A stretch of 64,000 nt of DNA. Source: Symbiodinium natans (Eukaryota; Sar; Dinophyceae; Suessiales; Symbiodiniaceae). The notes beneath the pieces were generated by a model, which made no database searches, was not told where the DNA came from, and saw only the letters and a list, made by a program, of their open reading frames with translations. Location: NCBI GenBank assembly GCA_905221605.1, contig CAJNDS010002556.1, positions 1-64,000 on the forward strand, written 5' to 3'. A program made the translations under genes and the position numbers. Below, one piece after another: positions 1 to 9,838 of the stretch (position 1 is its first letter; every line of letters starts with the position of its first letter).

Positions 1-1660
1 GAATTTCCCCCGCCTTTTGCAACCTTTGCAACCTTTGAAATCTTTGAAATCTTTGAAATAGAAATTCCCCCAATGCTAAATTACGAGCCCGGGCTCGTGA
101 TTTAGTATTGGGGGGAAGGGCCGGGCTTGTGATTTAGTATTGGGGGGAAGCGCGGGCTCGTGATTTAGTATTGGGGGGAGGGCCGGGCTCGTGATTTAAT
201 ATTGGGGAGGCCCGGGGGGAATTTCTATTTCAAAGATTTCAATCATTTCAAAGATTTCAAAGGTTGCAAAAGGCGGGGGAAACTCCCGGGAAGTTTCCCA
301 AACCTTTTGCAACCTTTGAAATCTTTGAAATAGAAATTCCCCCCGGGCTTCCCCAATACTAAATTACGAGCCCGGGCTTCCCCCCAATACTAAATCACGA
401 GCCCGCGCTTCCCCCCAATACTAAATCACGAGCCCGGGCTTCCCCCCAATACTGAATCACGAGCCCGGCCCTCCCCCCAATACTAAATCACGAGCCCGGG
501 CTCGTTATTTAGTATTGGGGGAATTTCTATTTCAAAGATTTCAAAGATTTCAAAGGTTGCAAAAGGTTTGGGAAACTTCCCGGGAGTTTCCCCCGCCTTT
601 TGCAACCTTTGAAATCTTTGAAATCTTTGAAATCTTTGAAATAGAAATTCCCCCAATACTAAATTACGAGCCCGGGCTTCCACCCAATACTAAATTGCGA
701 GCCCGGACTTCCCCCCAATACTAAATCACGAGCCCGGCCCTTCCCCCCAATACTAAATCACGAGCCCGGGCTTCCCCCCAATACTAAATCACGAGCCCGG
801 GCTCGTAATTTAGTATTGGGGGAATTTCTATTTCAAAGATTTCAAAGATTTCAAAGGTTGCAAAAGGTTTGGGAAACTTCCCGGGAGTTTCCCCCGCCTT
901 TTGCAACCCTTGAAATCTTTGAAATCTTTGAAATCTTTGAAATCTTTGAAATCTTTGAAATAGAAATTCCCCCAATACTAAATTACGAGCCCGGGCTTCC
1001 CCCCCAATACTAAATTACGAGCCCGGGCTTCCCCCCAATACTAAATCACGAGCCCGGCCCTTCCCCCCAATACTAAATCACGAGCCCGCGCTTCCCCCCA
1101 ATATTAAATCACGAGCCCGGCCCTCCCCCCAATACTAAATCACGAGCCCGGGCTCGTTATTTTGTATTGGGGGAATTTCTATTTCAAAGATTTCAAAGAT
1201 TTCAAAGGTTGCAAAAGGTTTGGGAAACTTCCCGGGAGTTTCCCCCGCCTTTTGCAACCTTTGAAATCTTTGAAATCTTTGAAATAGAAATTCCCCCAAT
1301 ACTAAATTACGAGCCCGGGCTTCCACCCAATACTAAATTACGAGCCCGGGCTTCCACCCAATACTAAATTACGAGCCCGGGCTTCCCCCCAATACTAAAT
1401 CACGAGCCCGGCCCTTCCCCCCAATACTAAATCACGAGCCCGGGCTTCCCCCCAATACTAAATCACGAGCCCGGGCTTCCTCCCAATACTAAATCACGAG
1501 CCCGGCCCTCCCCCCAATACTAAATCACGTGCCCGCGCTTCCCCCCAATACTAAATCACGAGCCCGGGCTTCCCCCCAATACTTACTAAATCACGAGCCC
1601 GAGCTTCCCCCCAATACTAAATCACAAGCCCGGGCCTCCCCCCAATACTAAATCACTAGC
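1..1660. repeat. Satellite array, 'CCCAATACTAAATCACGAGCCCGG' type module
   Basis: Tandem copies of a roughly 24-30 bp module (core AATACTAAATCACGAGCCC) occur in both orientations, separated by palindromic spacers. The short open frames here repeat the same peptide on both strands, so they are repeat translations and not genes. No coding sequence is supported. Confidence 0.9.
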
Positions 1661-2520
1661 CCCGGCTCGTATTTCATATTTTGAAATCTAAAATCGGGTG
1701 ATTTTCTATTTTCTATTTTGAAATCTAAAATCGGGTGATTTTCTATTTTGAAATCTAAAATCGGTGGATTTTCTGTTTTGAAATTTAAAATCGGTGCATT
1801 TTCTATTTTGAAATCTAAATGGGGGATTTTCTATTTCAAAGATTTCAAAGATTTCAAAGGTTGCAAAAGGTTTGGGAAACTTCCCGGAGTTTCCCCCGCC
1901 TTTTGCAACCTTTGAAATCTTTGAAATCTTTGAAACCTTTGAAATCTAAAATCTGGGGATTTTCTATTTTGAAATCTAAAATCGGGTGATTTTCTATTTT
2001 GAAAATTAAAATCGGGGGATTTTCTATTTTGAAATCTAAAATGGGGGGATTTTCTATTTTGAAATCTAAAATCGGGGGATTTTCTATTTCAAAGATTTCA
2101 AAGATTTCAAAGGTTGCAAAAGGTTTGGGAAACTTCCCGGAGTTTCCCCCGCCTTTTGCAACCTTTGAAATCTTTGAAATCTTTGAAACCTTTGAAATCT
2201 AAAATCTGGGGATTTTCCATTTTGAAATCTAAAATCGGGTGATTTTCTATTTTCAAAACTAAAATCGGGGATTTTCTATTTTGAAATCTAAAATCGGGTG
2301 GTTTTCTATTTTGAAATCTAAAATCGGGGGATTTCTATTTTGAAATCTAAAATCGGGGGATTTTCTATTTTGAAATCTAAAATCGGTGGATTTTCTATCT
2401 TGAAATTTAAAATCGGAGGATTTTCTATTTTGAAATCTCAAATCACCCGATTTTAAATTTCAAAGATTTCAAAGATTTCAAACATTTCAAAGGTCGCAAA
2501 AGGTTTGGGAAACTTCCCGG
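230..2520. repeat. Repeated ~110 bp palindromes within the satellite
   Basis: Seven copies, near 230-330, 525-645, 827-965, 1181-1290, 1829-1945, 2087-2195 and a half copy at 2457-2520, read as TTTCAAAG repeats, a GGTTGCAAAAGG block, a central CTTCCCGGGAG, then the reverse complement of the first half. Each could fold into a long hairpin. The copies differ in the number of TTTCAAAGA steps in the arms. Confidence 0.85.
1661..2460. repeat. Second satellite module (TTTTGAAATCTAAAATCGGG)
   Basis: About two dozen copies of a 28-31 bp module in one orientation, with the last copy partly inverted near 2440, interrupted by two of the palindromes. Open frames inside (for example 1999-2202) are low-complexity repeat translations. 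No gene. Confidence 0.85.
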
Positions 2521-3175
2521 GAATTTATATAATTTAAATAATTTACACGTCGGGGGGCCCCTGGACATCTAAATGGGTTAAATTTTTTAAATTCTTATAA
2601 TTATTATAACTTACATAATTTAAATAATTTCAATAATTCAAATAATTGAAATAATGTAAATAGTTTAAATGGAAAAGGAGGGGGGGCTGGCCCGCTTCCG
2701 GGGGAGGCCCGGCTCGTAATTTAGTATTGGGGGGAGGCCCGGGCTCGTGATTTAGTATTGGGGGAGGCCCGGGCTCGTAATTTAGTATTGGGGGGAGGCC
2801 CGGGCTCGTGATTTAGTATTGGGGAGGCCCGGGCTCGTAATTTAGTATTGGGGGGAGGCCCGGGCAGCTGCCCCCAGGGCCCCTAAATTATTTAAATTAT
2901 TTAAATTATTTAAATTATTTAAATTATTGAAATTATTCAAATTATTTAAATTATGTAAATTATTTAAATTATTTAAATTCACCAAATTTATATAATTTAA
3001 ATAATTTAAATGTCGGGGGGGGGGGGGGGCTCGACGTTTAAATTATTTGAATTATTTAAATTCACCGAGTTTATATAATTTAAATAATTTAAATGTCGGG
3101 GGGCCCCTGGACATTTAAATTCTTTAAATTATTAAACTTCACCGAATTTATACAAGAAAAATTTAAATCACTCAA
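2520..3175. repeat. AT-rich AAATTATTT repeats and return of the first module
   Basis: Runs of AAATTATTT-type 9-mers (2580-2660, 2880-2995, 3040-3150) alternate with five inverted copies of the GAGCCCGG/AATACTAAA module at 2700-2865 and a G run at 3016-3029. No coding content seen. Confidence 0.8.
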
Positions 3176-3189
3176 ATGGAAAAGGAGGG

Positions 3190-3960
3190 TCTGGGGGACA
3201 CGTCTGATTAACATGTTCTAGAGGGTCCACAGGCAGGAATGGATGCAACAACCATACATGTCTGTTTCAAGCGCTTGAAAGGGTCCAAAGGAATGGATTT
3301 GTTAACCGTAGTTCCGTGTGTTTCGAAAGGCAAAACAATATTGGAGGAGTCCAACACAATTCGAAGGAGTCATGTTATGGGACGCACCAACAAGGAAACC
3401 AACTAGGATGATGTCTGGGGGGCATTTCTGTTTAAGGTGTTCGAAAGGATTCACAGGGATGGTTTTGTGTAGCCATATTCTCTCCGGTCTCAACATGTAC
3501 AACAGTTGGAGGAGTCCGAGACAACTAGGAGAAGGCATGTTACGGACGCCCCAACACGCAAATCAATCAGGAGGATGTCTGGGGGGACATTTTTGTACAA
3601 AGCGGTTGAAAGGTCCACCGGAACGAACTTGTTAGCCATACATGTGTCTGCTTCAAGTCTCAAGTCTTTGAAGGGTCCAACGGAACGGGTTATATCCTTC
3701 TGTTTCAACAACAAGCAACGCAAGTCGAGGGATTCAAGCCAATTAGGAGGAGTCATGTTATGGGACGCCCCATTAAGCAAAACAATTGGGAGGATGTCTG
3801 AGGCAAGTTTCTGTTGAAAAAGATTGAAGGGTCCACAGGAATGAACTTAACCATGCATGTCTGTTTCAGGTGAATTTGAAGGGTCCGTCTGTTTCAACAA
3901 CCCAAACAAGTAGGAGGAGACCAAAACATTTAGGGGAAGTCTTGTTATGGGATGCCCCGC
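3190..3960. repeat. Degenerate ~160 bp tandem repeat
   Basis: The element GAAAGGGTCCACAGGAATG followed by TTGTTAACCATACATGTCTG recurs at about 3277, 3443, 3607, 3668, 3826 and 3881, alternating with AGGAGGAGTCATGTTATGGG and AGGATGTCTGGGGGG. Overlapping open frames exist on both strands, but they track the repeat and carry no recognisable domain. I do not call a gene. Confidence 0.7.
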
Positions 3961-4496
3961 AAATTAGAAGTATGCCCACCAAGCAAAGCCCTAGGCGCCC
4001 CTAGACCCTAAACCCTGATTAATACTCATATGAATTTCAACTTTAGTTTGGTTATTCGTATAGGTAAAAGCAGTCTTGTTAACTTATTTAATTTTTGAAT
4101 AAAACAACTAAGTGACTGTCCTAGCAGAGCGGCCATGATGAAAACGTTGCTCTTTCGGACCCTTCCTTTTCGTTGTACAAGTTCTCCGCACTCCCAGGCG
4201 CGAAAGAGCAGCACTTTGTTAACACCATTATGGCTTTGTACAACAAATGCCATGGAAACGGAAGGGACAGGGGATAAACCTCTGTAAACCTTTACTTCAA
4301 AAGAACCGGAAACAGAGAGATCAGAGGAGTAATGTACGCAGATGATAAGGTAAGAAGAGGGACCAGGATAACTTGTCACTCCATCTCCCCTCTTCCTTCC
4401 TCTCCTCCTTTTCTCGCGAATGAGATATATAGGAAGAAATGGTGAGGAAGAACAGACTGAAGTGGAGAGGAAAACTACCTCTCTACCTATCCCTCT

Positions 4497-4499
4497 CTC

Positions 4500-4558
<59 letters not shown>

Positions 4559-4620
4559 CTCGCTCTCGCTCTCGCTCTCGCTCTCGCTCTCTCTCTTTCC
4601 TCTCTCTTTCCTCTCTCTTT
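4497..4620. repeat. CT / CTCTCG microsatellite
   Basis: A run of CT dinucleotides (about 4502-4555) passes into CTCTCG-type steps and then degenerate CT-rich sequence. It produces the arginine/serine-rich pseudo-ORFs of this area. Confidence 0.9.
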
Positions 4621-5271
4621 CACTCTCATTCTCTCATTCTCTCTCTTCCACTCTCCCTCTCCCTGTCCCCCGCTCTCACTCTCCACTTCTCCTTCCTCCC
4701 CTCATGCGTTTTCTCATTGATAAGGAGACAGGGAAGAAAGACTGGGAAAGGAACGCTCCCCGTGCCACCCCCCGTCGCAGACATTTCTTACGTATCAGAG
4801 TCCAGAAACTGAAGAGCAGAAAGCAAGAGAGGAGAAAGTAGACATAGGCCCATAGGCGGGGGCATGACCTCTTTTTTGTGGCTGCTTTATCTTTTATCCT
4901 TCTTCTTCCTTTTTCTATGAGAGCGCAGGAAAGAAAATGAAAGGAGAGGTGGGTAAAAAGGCCCCCGCAGTCTTCCTGCAACTCTCTGGGAAAACACGAC
5001 AAGACAAGGGAACCTTTACTTCAAGAGAACAGGATACAGCAGAGAACAGAGGAGTAATGTACGCAGATGATAAGGTATGAAGAGGGATCAGGATAACTTG
5101 TCTCTCCATCTGCCCTCTTCCTTGCTGTCCTCTTTTCTTCTTCCTCTTCTCTCCTCCTTTTCTCGCGAATGAGATATATAGGAAGAAATGGTGAGGAAGA
5201 ACAGACTGAAGTGGAAAGGAAAACAACAGAAAGTTGCCACGCCTTGCGGCTGCTCGCCTTTCCTCTTCATT

Positions 5272-5301
5272 ATCTATCTATCTATCTATCTATCTACCTA
5301 C

Positions 5302-5345
<44 letters not shown>
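5272..5345. repeat. CTAT plus CT microsatellite, second duplication unit
   Basis: About five ATCT tetramers followed by about twenty CT dinucleotides. The third unit carries the same compound microsatellite with a much longer CT run. Confidence 0.9.
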
Positions 5346-5346
<1 letters not shown>

Positions 5347-6674
5347 CCTCTCTCTTTCCTCTCTCTTTCACTCTCATTCTCTCATTCTCTTTCTTCCTCT
5401 CTCCCTCTCCTTGTCCCTCGCTCTCACTCTCCACTTCTCCTTCCTCCCCCTCATGCATTTTCTCATTGATAAGGAGACAAGGGAAGAAAGACTGGGAAAG
5501 GAACGCCCCCCCTGCCACCCCCCGTCGCAGACATTTCTTACGTATCAGAGTCCAGAAACTGAAGAGCAGAAAGCAAGAGAGGAGAAAGTAGACATAGGCC
5601 CATAGGCGGGGGCATGACCTCTTTTTTGTTTCTGCTTTGTCTTTTTTCTTGTTCTTCCTGTTTCTATGAGAGCGCAGGAAAGGAAAGGAAAGGAGAAGCG
5701 GGAAAAAGGCCCCCGCAGTCTTCCGGCAACTCTCCGGGAATACACGACAAGACAAGGGAACGGAGAGCCTGTCGTTCCCCCCCTCCCTTGCTCAGCTTTG
5801 CCACATCGAGGCAGACAAAAAGGCAAGGAGGACGGGCGCACAAAAGGAGGCCCATTTGCGCCTGCCTTCCTTCTGCTCTTTCATTCCTTCCCTTTCCCAC
5901 TGTTGTCAGAGAAGAAGCAGCAAAGAGAAGAGACGAAGAGAGGAGAGGAACGAAGAAGGATTTGGAGAAGGGGGCGGAACCCTCTCCTTCCCTTATCTCT
6001 CCCTTCCTATCGTTCCTCCCTCTTTCACTTTCATTCTCTCATTCTCTCTCTTCTTCTCTCCCTCTCCCTGTCCCTCGCTCTCACTCTCCACTTCTCCTTC
6101 CTCCCCCTCATGCGTTTTCTCATTGATAAGGAGACAGGGAAGAAAGACTGGGAAAGGAACGCTCCGCCTGCCACCCCCCATCGCAGACATTTCTTACGTA
6201 TCAGAGTCCAGAACTGAAGAGCAGAAAGCAAGAGAGGAGAAAGTAGACGTAGGCCCGTAGGCGGGGGCATGACCTCTTTTTTGTTTCTGCTTTGTCTTTT
6301 ATCCTTCTTCTTCCTTTTTCTATGAGAGCGCAGGAAAGAAAAGGAAAGGAGAGGTGGGTAAAAAGGCCCCCTCAGTCTTCCCACAACTCTCTGGGAAAAC
6401 ACGACAAGACAAGGGAACCTTTACTTCAAAAGAACAGGAGACAGAAGAGAACAGAGGAGTAATGTACGCAGATGATAAGGTATGAAGAGGGACCAGATAA
6501 CTTGTCACTCCATCTGCCCTCTTCCTTGCTGTCCTCCTTTCTTCTTCCTCTTCTCTCCTCCTTTTCTCGCGAATGAGATATATAGGAAGAAATGGTGAGG
6601 AAGAACAGACTGAAGTGGAAAGGAAAACAGCAGAAAGTTGCCACGCCTTGCGGCTGCTCGCCTTTCCTCTTCAT

Positions 6675-6705
6675 TATCTATCTATCTATCTATCTATCTA
6701 CCTAC

Positions 6706-6783
<78 letters not shown>
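6675..6783. repeat. CTAT plus long CT microsatellite, third duplication unit
   Basis: Same compound tract as at 5272 but with about 35 CT dinucleotides, showing length expansion between duplicated copies. Confidence 0.9.
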
Positions 6784-6786
<3 letters not shown>

Positions 6787-7560
6787 TTCCTCTCTCTTTC
6801 CTCTCTCTTTCACTCTCATTCTCTCATTCTCTTTCTTCCTCTCTCCATCTCCTTGTCCCTCGCTCTCACTCTCCACTTCTCCTTCCTCCCCCTCATGAAT
6901 TTTTCTCATTGATAAGGAGACAGGGAAGAAAGCCTGGGAAAGGAACGCTCCCCCCTGTCGCGGACATTTCTTACGTATCAGAGTCCAGAAACTGAAGAGC
7001 AGAAAGCAAGAGAGGAGAAAGTAGACATAGGCCCATAGGCGGGGGCATGACCTCTTTTTTGTTTCTGCTTTGTCTTTTTTCCTTGTTCTTCCTGTTTCTA
7101 TGAAAGCGCAGGAAAGGAAAGGCAAGGAAAGGAAAGGAAAGGAGAAGCGGGAAAAAGGCCCCCGCAGTCTTCCCGCAACTCTCCGGGAATACACGACAAG
7201 ACAAGGGAACGGAGAGCCTGTCGTTCCCCCCCTCCCTTGCTCAGCTTTGCCACATCGAGGCAGACAAAAAGGCAAGGAGGACGGGCGCACAAAAGGAGGC
7301 CCATTTGCGCCTGCCTTCCTTCTGCTCTTTCATTCCTTCCCTTTCCCACTGTTGTCAGAAAAGAAGAAGCAAAGAGAAGAGACGAAGAGAGGAGAGGAAT
7401 GAAGAAGGTTTTGGAGAGGGGGGCGGAATTCTCTTTCTCTTATCTCTCCCTTCCTATTCTTTTCATCTTTCCGGCGGTTCCTTCCATAACTTGGACTTGT
7501 GAGAAAGCGACGAGAGGCCACGAGGAGGGGGGTGACTCGCTATTGTGTTACTTCATAATT

Positions 7561-7907
7561 ATTTGATTTTTCTTGAAAAAGAGAAAGGCCCCCTCCGACT
7601 TGTTTCCAAGGATGAGTGAGCTTGCTAAGCCATAAACCCAACTCTGACATGCTTCAGGCATAGAGCATTCAATGGTTTTAATGGGGAAAAAAGGACAAGA
7701 CCTCACATTATACCTAAAGGTCCATGGCACATAGGGGTTATATAAGCGGGCTGAGGCTACCCCCAACCCCAGCTTAAAGCCTAACACCGCAACTTTAAAA
7801 ACATAAAAGCAAGCATCGGTGCACAAGGTGAAAGCCAATAAACCCTAAACCCCAATAGAGTATAGTTTGGGTGGCCGGGGTGGGTTGACGGGCAACGCGA
7901 GCGCCTA
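7561..7907. other. No gene seen; transition to the telomere-repeat mosaic
   Basis: Unique-looking sequence without a repeat I recognise. A 96-codon minus-strand open frame at 7548-7838 has no recognisable feature and no splice or start context that persuades me. Confidence 0.5.
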
Positions 7908-8077
7908 AACTTTAAACCCTAAACCCTAAACCCTAAACCCTAAACCCTAAACCCTAAACCCTAAACCCTAAACCGTTAACCCTTAACCCTTCACCCTTAA
8001 CCCTTAACCCTTAACCCTTAACCCTTAACCCTTAACCCTTAACCCTTGAAGCTAACCCTAAACCCTAAACCCTAAAC
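7908..8077. repeat. Interstitial telomere-type block (CCCTAAA and CCCTTAA variants)
   Basis: About nine perfect CCCTAAA units, then roughly a dozen CCCTTAA variants, then CCCTAAA again. This is the first of the interstitial telomeric blocks that run to the end of the window. Confidence 0.95.
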
Positions 8078-8560
8078 TCAGGGCCTAGGCCGCCCCCCTA
8101 CGTTGGGGGGTAAGCCCTTTGACCTCGATGGCACAAGCCGACCCAGGTCGCTCGCCCGCCACAGCATGGGGGTCGGTAGCGCCCACGATGGGCCCGGTAC
8201 CGGAACACGTTCTCCTCGGGACCAGTACAATAATGTAATGACCCGAAACCCCAACCCCCTTGTGCCAGAAGGTGGCTGGCATTCGGGCTGGAGGACCCGG
8301 ACCCCCTCGCCGCAGCGTGTCCAGGGAGCAGGGGGTCTCAAGCTGGTCCAGGCAGGGTGGGTGCTCAAAAAGTGTTTTTTTGTGCTTTCTGACCTTCTCT
8401 GTGCCCCCCCTGGCCCCCCCTGCCCCGGCCCTTGGCCCCTGCCCACAGCCGGCTGGTCCCTGACTAAGAACCCGCCCCTCTGAAACTTGCTGCAACCCTC
8501 CCTGACACTGGCTAAGTTTTTAGAAGTGGGCTGTTGTCTGAGTTTAGGCCTAAACCCTAA
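8078..8560. other. GC-rich non-telomeric segment, unassigned
   Basis: Open frames of 120-136 codons overlap on both strands (8103-8483 plus, 8085-8495 minus), as expected for GC-rich DNA. Neither has a recognisable domain or convincing boundaries. I see no RNA gene. Confidence 0.4.
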
Positions 8561-8571
8561 AAGGGATAGGT

Positions 8572-8718
8572 TTGGGTGGCTTTGCCGCCTTGGACGGCGT
8601 GGGGTGGGAGAAAAGTGTTAGATGGCCCTCCACAATCGGGCCAATGCTGCTTTTCGCACCTCACGAAGCTTTCGAGCTTGTTCCGAAACCTAACCTTCAC
8701 AGCATCTACGCCCTATCA
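8572..8718 (+). pseudogene. Exon-like segment, diverged partner of 8895-8993
   Basis: An open frame contains IGPMLLFAPHEAFELV. Its core (ATGCTGCTTTTCGCACCTC) matches the core of the island at 8895-8993, and both are followed by a similar CACCTT/CACAGCATC stretch. The two look like diverged copies separated by a CCCTAAA block. Which one is the functional exon, if either, cannot be decided here. Confidence 0.3.
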
Positions 8719-8723
8719 CAGCA

Positions 8724-8893
8724 AACCCTAAACCCTAAACCCCAAACCCTAAACACTAAACCCTAAACCCTAAACCCTAAACCCTAAACCCTAAACCCTA
8801 AACCCTAAACCCTAAACCCTAAACCCTAAACCTTAAACCCTAAACCCTAAACCTTAAACCCTAAACCCTAACCCTAAACCCTAAACCCTAAAC
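8724..8893. repeat. CCCTAAA telomeric block
   Basis: About 23 mostly perfect CCCTAAA units with scattered CCCCAAA and CCTTAAA variants, lying between two related exon-like segments. Confidence 0.95.
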
Positions 8894-8894
8894 C

Positions 8895-8993
8895 GTTGCT
8901 CCCAAGGCATCCGCAATGCTCTTTTGGCACCTCGTGGAAGGACGGCCCACACCTTTCAGTGCATCAGGAAGAAGCCACAACCCTCTGCCCTAA
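8895..8993 (+). CDS. Exon-like island, unknown protein
   Basis: Open frame beginning VAPKASAMLFWHLVEGRP and running into a stop created at the start of the next repeat. No clear AG acceptor precedes it (the block ends AAACC|GTTGCT). Related to 8572-8718. No function recognised. Confidence 0.3.
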   Translation, partial: VAPKASAMLFWHLVEGRPTPFSASGRSHNPLP

Positions 8994-9126
8994 AAAGGGT
9001 TTAGGGTTTAGGGTTCAGGGTCCAAAGGTAAGTTCAGGCACTCATGAGCGGGATGTCTGACGGCAGTCACTGTAGATCCCAGGCTTAAGCGCGTTCGGGT
9101 TTAGGATTGAGGGTTTAGAGGTGCGA

Positions 9127-9228
9127 GGACCCAGAGTAGGTCTGTTTGTTTAGGATTTAGGCTCCCTTAGAAGCACCTTCGAACCAAAAGGGGCACCCTT
9201 TTTCATCCCGGGTTCCTCTTGGGTCTAG
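9127..9228. mobile_element. Palindromic element, family 1
   Basis: The left end GGACCCAGAGTAGG and right end CCTCTTGGGTCTAG are imperfect inverted repeats. The interior has TTTAGGCTCCC and ACCAAAAGGGGCACCC, shared with copies at 13563, 17657, 27250 and 53402. Size and structure suit a MITE-like non-autonomous element. Confidence 0.65.
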
Positions 9229-9838
9229 TGTTACCTTCTAGAGACCTTTGGCTTTATCTAGTTTTTTGGGAAGGGGTTTCGAATCTTGCGCCCTGGGCGC
9301 ATTGGACTGGTGGGCTCGTGTGTTTTGATGGGTTTCAAGGCTGTGCGTTTGGGATGTTGGGGTTTCGAGATGTAACTATACAGGGTATTAAACATATCAT
9401 TTTGATTAAGGGGAGTATAGGTAAGATCCGGTGGTGCTAGGGCTCTAGGACCCTAAGCCCGAACCCTAAGCCCCGAACCCTAAGCCCTAAACGACAACCA
9501 TCAACTCCTGGACTATCCAACTTATGGGGTGTCCTGATGTTGGGCATTGAGGTGACCTTGTGGCTGTCGGTCTTACTTTCTAGTGGGCTTAGATTTTGGG
9601 ATGTAGGACTGCATGTATCAGGAGTGTGAGACGGTAACGATGCGAGAATACCCTTGCTAGGGCTTCGTTTTGAAGACGGCGATGAGAAGTTTGGGCATAT
9701 ATTCTTAGTGTTGAATCCCAAGCCCGCGACCTTAAGCCCCTAAACCCTAAGCCCCCCTAAACCCTAAACCCTAAACCCCAAACCCCAAACCCCAAACCCC
9801 AAACCACAAACCACAAACCCCAAACCCCAAACCCTGAG

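Larger units (their letters stand above)
4337..7560. repeat. Segmental tandem duplication (units start 4337, 5061, 6466)
   Basis: The same sequence (CGCAGATGATAAGGTA onward) restarts at about 4337, 5061 and 6466. The second and third units also carry a module absent from the first (about 5760-5990 and 7195-7430, with GCTCAGCTTTGCCACATCG). Unit spacing is about 724 and 1405 bp. Copies differ by a few substitutions and by CT-tract length, so the duplication looks recent. All open frames here are CT-tract translations (Ser/Leu or Arg/Glu). No gene is supported. Confidence 0.85.

Noticed and set aside
483-1367. Series of 60-70 codon open frames with FQRFQRF / FEIFEIF peptides on both strands
   Set aside because: They translate the TTTCAAAGA palindrome arms and recur identically on both strands; repeat, not genes.
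4420-7402. Open frames up to 198 codons rich in Ser/Leu or Arg/Glu
   Set aside because: They run through CT microsatellites in several frames and both strands and are repeated with the duplication units.
8085-8495. Overlapping 120-136 codon frames on both strands
   Set aside because: GC-rich DNA with two long opposing frames and no domain, start context or splice support.
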